A stretch of DNA of 64,000 bases from Oasisia sp. SBJ-2009. Taxonomy: Eukaryota > Annelida > Polychaeta > Sabellida > Siboglinidae. Below are positions 63,092-64,000 of the stretch, one piece after another (position 1 is the first letter of the stretch; every line of letters begins with the position of its first letter). Made by a program: the position numbers and the translations under genes. The notes below the pieces were generated by a model, which saw nothing but the letters and a program-made list of their open reading frames with translations, did not search any database and had not been told where the DNA came from. The stretch is taken from assembly GCA_964017155.1 (NCBI GenBank), contig OZ024865.1, positions 38,631,426-38,695,425 on the forward strand, in the 5' to 3' direction.

Positions 63092-63669
63092 ACTCTGTTA
63101 TGGAATTCACCTACCTCGGAAGCACTATATCAAGTGACGGATGCATTGAAATACAGAGGAGGATGGCCAAGGCTAGTGCATCTTTCGGCCGACTACGCCA
63201 GAGACTCTGGAACAACCACCATGTGTCCATGCGGGTTAAAGGCAAGATATACCGTGCAATTGTGCTGTCCACCCTCCTATACGGAGCCGAGGCCTGGACA
63301 GTGTACAGACGACAGGTGAAAAAGTTGCATGCCTTCATGATGCGACATCTGCGTTCGATCATGAGGATAACCTGGATGGACAAAGTGACAAACAAGGAAA
63401 TACTCGAACGGACAGGGCTGCCATCTATGGAAGATCTTCTGATCAGAAAGAATCTCCGGTGGACTGGACACCTCATGAGGATGTCATCAGACAGGCTACC
63501 GAAGCAGGTTCTCTACTCCCAACTGTCTTCTGGTCACAGAAAGAGAGGGCGCCCTCGTCTCCGGTTCAAAGATACCATCAAGAGAAACCTGAAGCTGAGA
63601 GACATAAAGATCGACTCCTGGACATCTCTCTCACAGCAGAGAGACAAATGGAGAGCAAGAGTCAAGTGA
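63092..63669 (+). pseudogene. LINE ORF2 C-terminal segment
   Basis: Continues as FTYLGSTISSDGCIEIQRRM, LYGAEAWTVYRRQVKKL, LRWTGHLMRMSSDRLPKQV and RGRPRLRFKDTIKR to a TGA. Typical tail of RTE/Jockey-like ORF2. Confidence 0.85.
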
Positions 63670-63718
63670 TGGAAGCAGTCTTTGTCGCTTCGCGACCGAC
63701 AGCATGATGATGATGATG

Positions 63719-63762
63719 AACATATCATTCTCATACATAGGGCACGTTTTCCATATCTTAGC
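63719..63762 (+). repeat. Right 44-bp direct repeat of the LINE
   Basis: Exact copy of 60851-60894. The remaining 240 bp of the window continue SLC6 intron 1 with nothing recognisable. Confidence 0.85.
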
Positions 63763-64000
63763 AGTTATACCCGCACTAAAAGACAAAGTTCTACAGAAAA
63801 GGCAATTTTAATCCAGCACCCAAAATCTACGGTTTAGGCACATCTTACAGGAAGCCGTACGTGTTATTGAGTCTGTGACGGCCACCACTGCTCCAGGTAG
63901 GATATCAGAATCGATCCATATCAATCCGCATTAATACCCACTACACAACAACACTAATTGCTTTCGCGTGCATCGTAGCCCTAGTTGAACTATGTCTTCA

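Larger units (their letters stand above)
60895..63718 (+). mobile_element. 5'-truncated RTE-like non-LTR retrotransposon
   Basis: Starts inside the endonuclease domain (IKKDIITKLTEMPKMPRP; LLIGDFNARIGRDND; DFIITR; WTDHQMLRSK), then reverse transcriptase and C-terminal domain. Ends in a (gat)n run, as RTE elements often do, and is flanked by a 44-bp direct repeat. Inserted in SLC6 intron 1 in the sense orientation. Confidence 0.9.

Overview
The window is animal nuclear DNA. Its genes have short exons with canonical GT/AG splice sites, large introns, dispersed SINE, LINE and DNA-transposon copies, and many minisatellites. The conserved proteins and the repeat mix suggest an invertebrate bilaterian, perhaps a mollusc or another lophotrochozoan; that placement is inference.

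Layout. (1) About 230-7400, plus strand: the last six exons of the GPN-loop GTPase GPN3; the P-loop exon lies upstream of the window. (2) 7627-35017, minus strand: a 25-exon gene for a protein of about 1,198 residues that I cannot name. It has a helical N-terminal half, an acidic middle, and six near-identical tandem exons rich in Thr-Pro sites. It converges on GPN3, and the poly(A) signals lie only about 24 bp apart. (3) 35560-56700, plus strand: a complete 16-exon SETD1 (Set1/COMPASS H3K4 methyltransferase, 1,672 residues), divergent from the previous gene across about 540 bp. (4) 56.7-60.1 kb: intergenic DNA with a non-autonomous hAT element (8-bp target duplication). (5) 60.08-64.0 kb, plus strand: the first coding exon of an SLC6 transporter, whose first intron carries a 5'-truncated RTE-like LINE flanked by a 44-bp direct repeat.

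Main discovery. The introns of the unnamed minus-strand gene hold about 20 copies of one 65-70 nt element in the sense orientation. Read on the minus strand each is a C/D-box snoRNA: C box (TGATGA), a 12-nt antisense stretch ending in ACCGCCCCAGT, D' box CTGA, C' box TGACTGA, D box CTGA and a short TTCC/GGAA terminal stem. The guide matches the P-loop of large-subunit rRNA (ACTGGGGCGGTA) and predicts 2'-O-methylation of the G equivalent to E. coli G2251. This is the vertebrate SNORD31/U31 type (yeast snR67). In the central part snoRNA and exon were amplified as one unit, with the snoRNA 107-108 nt upstream of each exon copy. snoRNA dosage and Thr-Pro protein repeats have therefore grown together. 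Several copies have decayed boxes, giving a birth-and-death array that recalls the mammalian single-family SNORD115/116 clusters but is aimed at a universal rRNA site.

The window also holds piggyBac-like (TTAA), hAT and other inverted-repeat elements, two tRNA-derived SINE types, and a minisatellite in GPN3 that has copied a splice acceptor and the exon start next to it.
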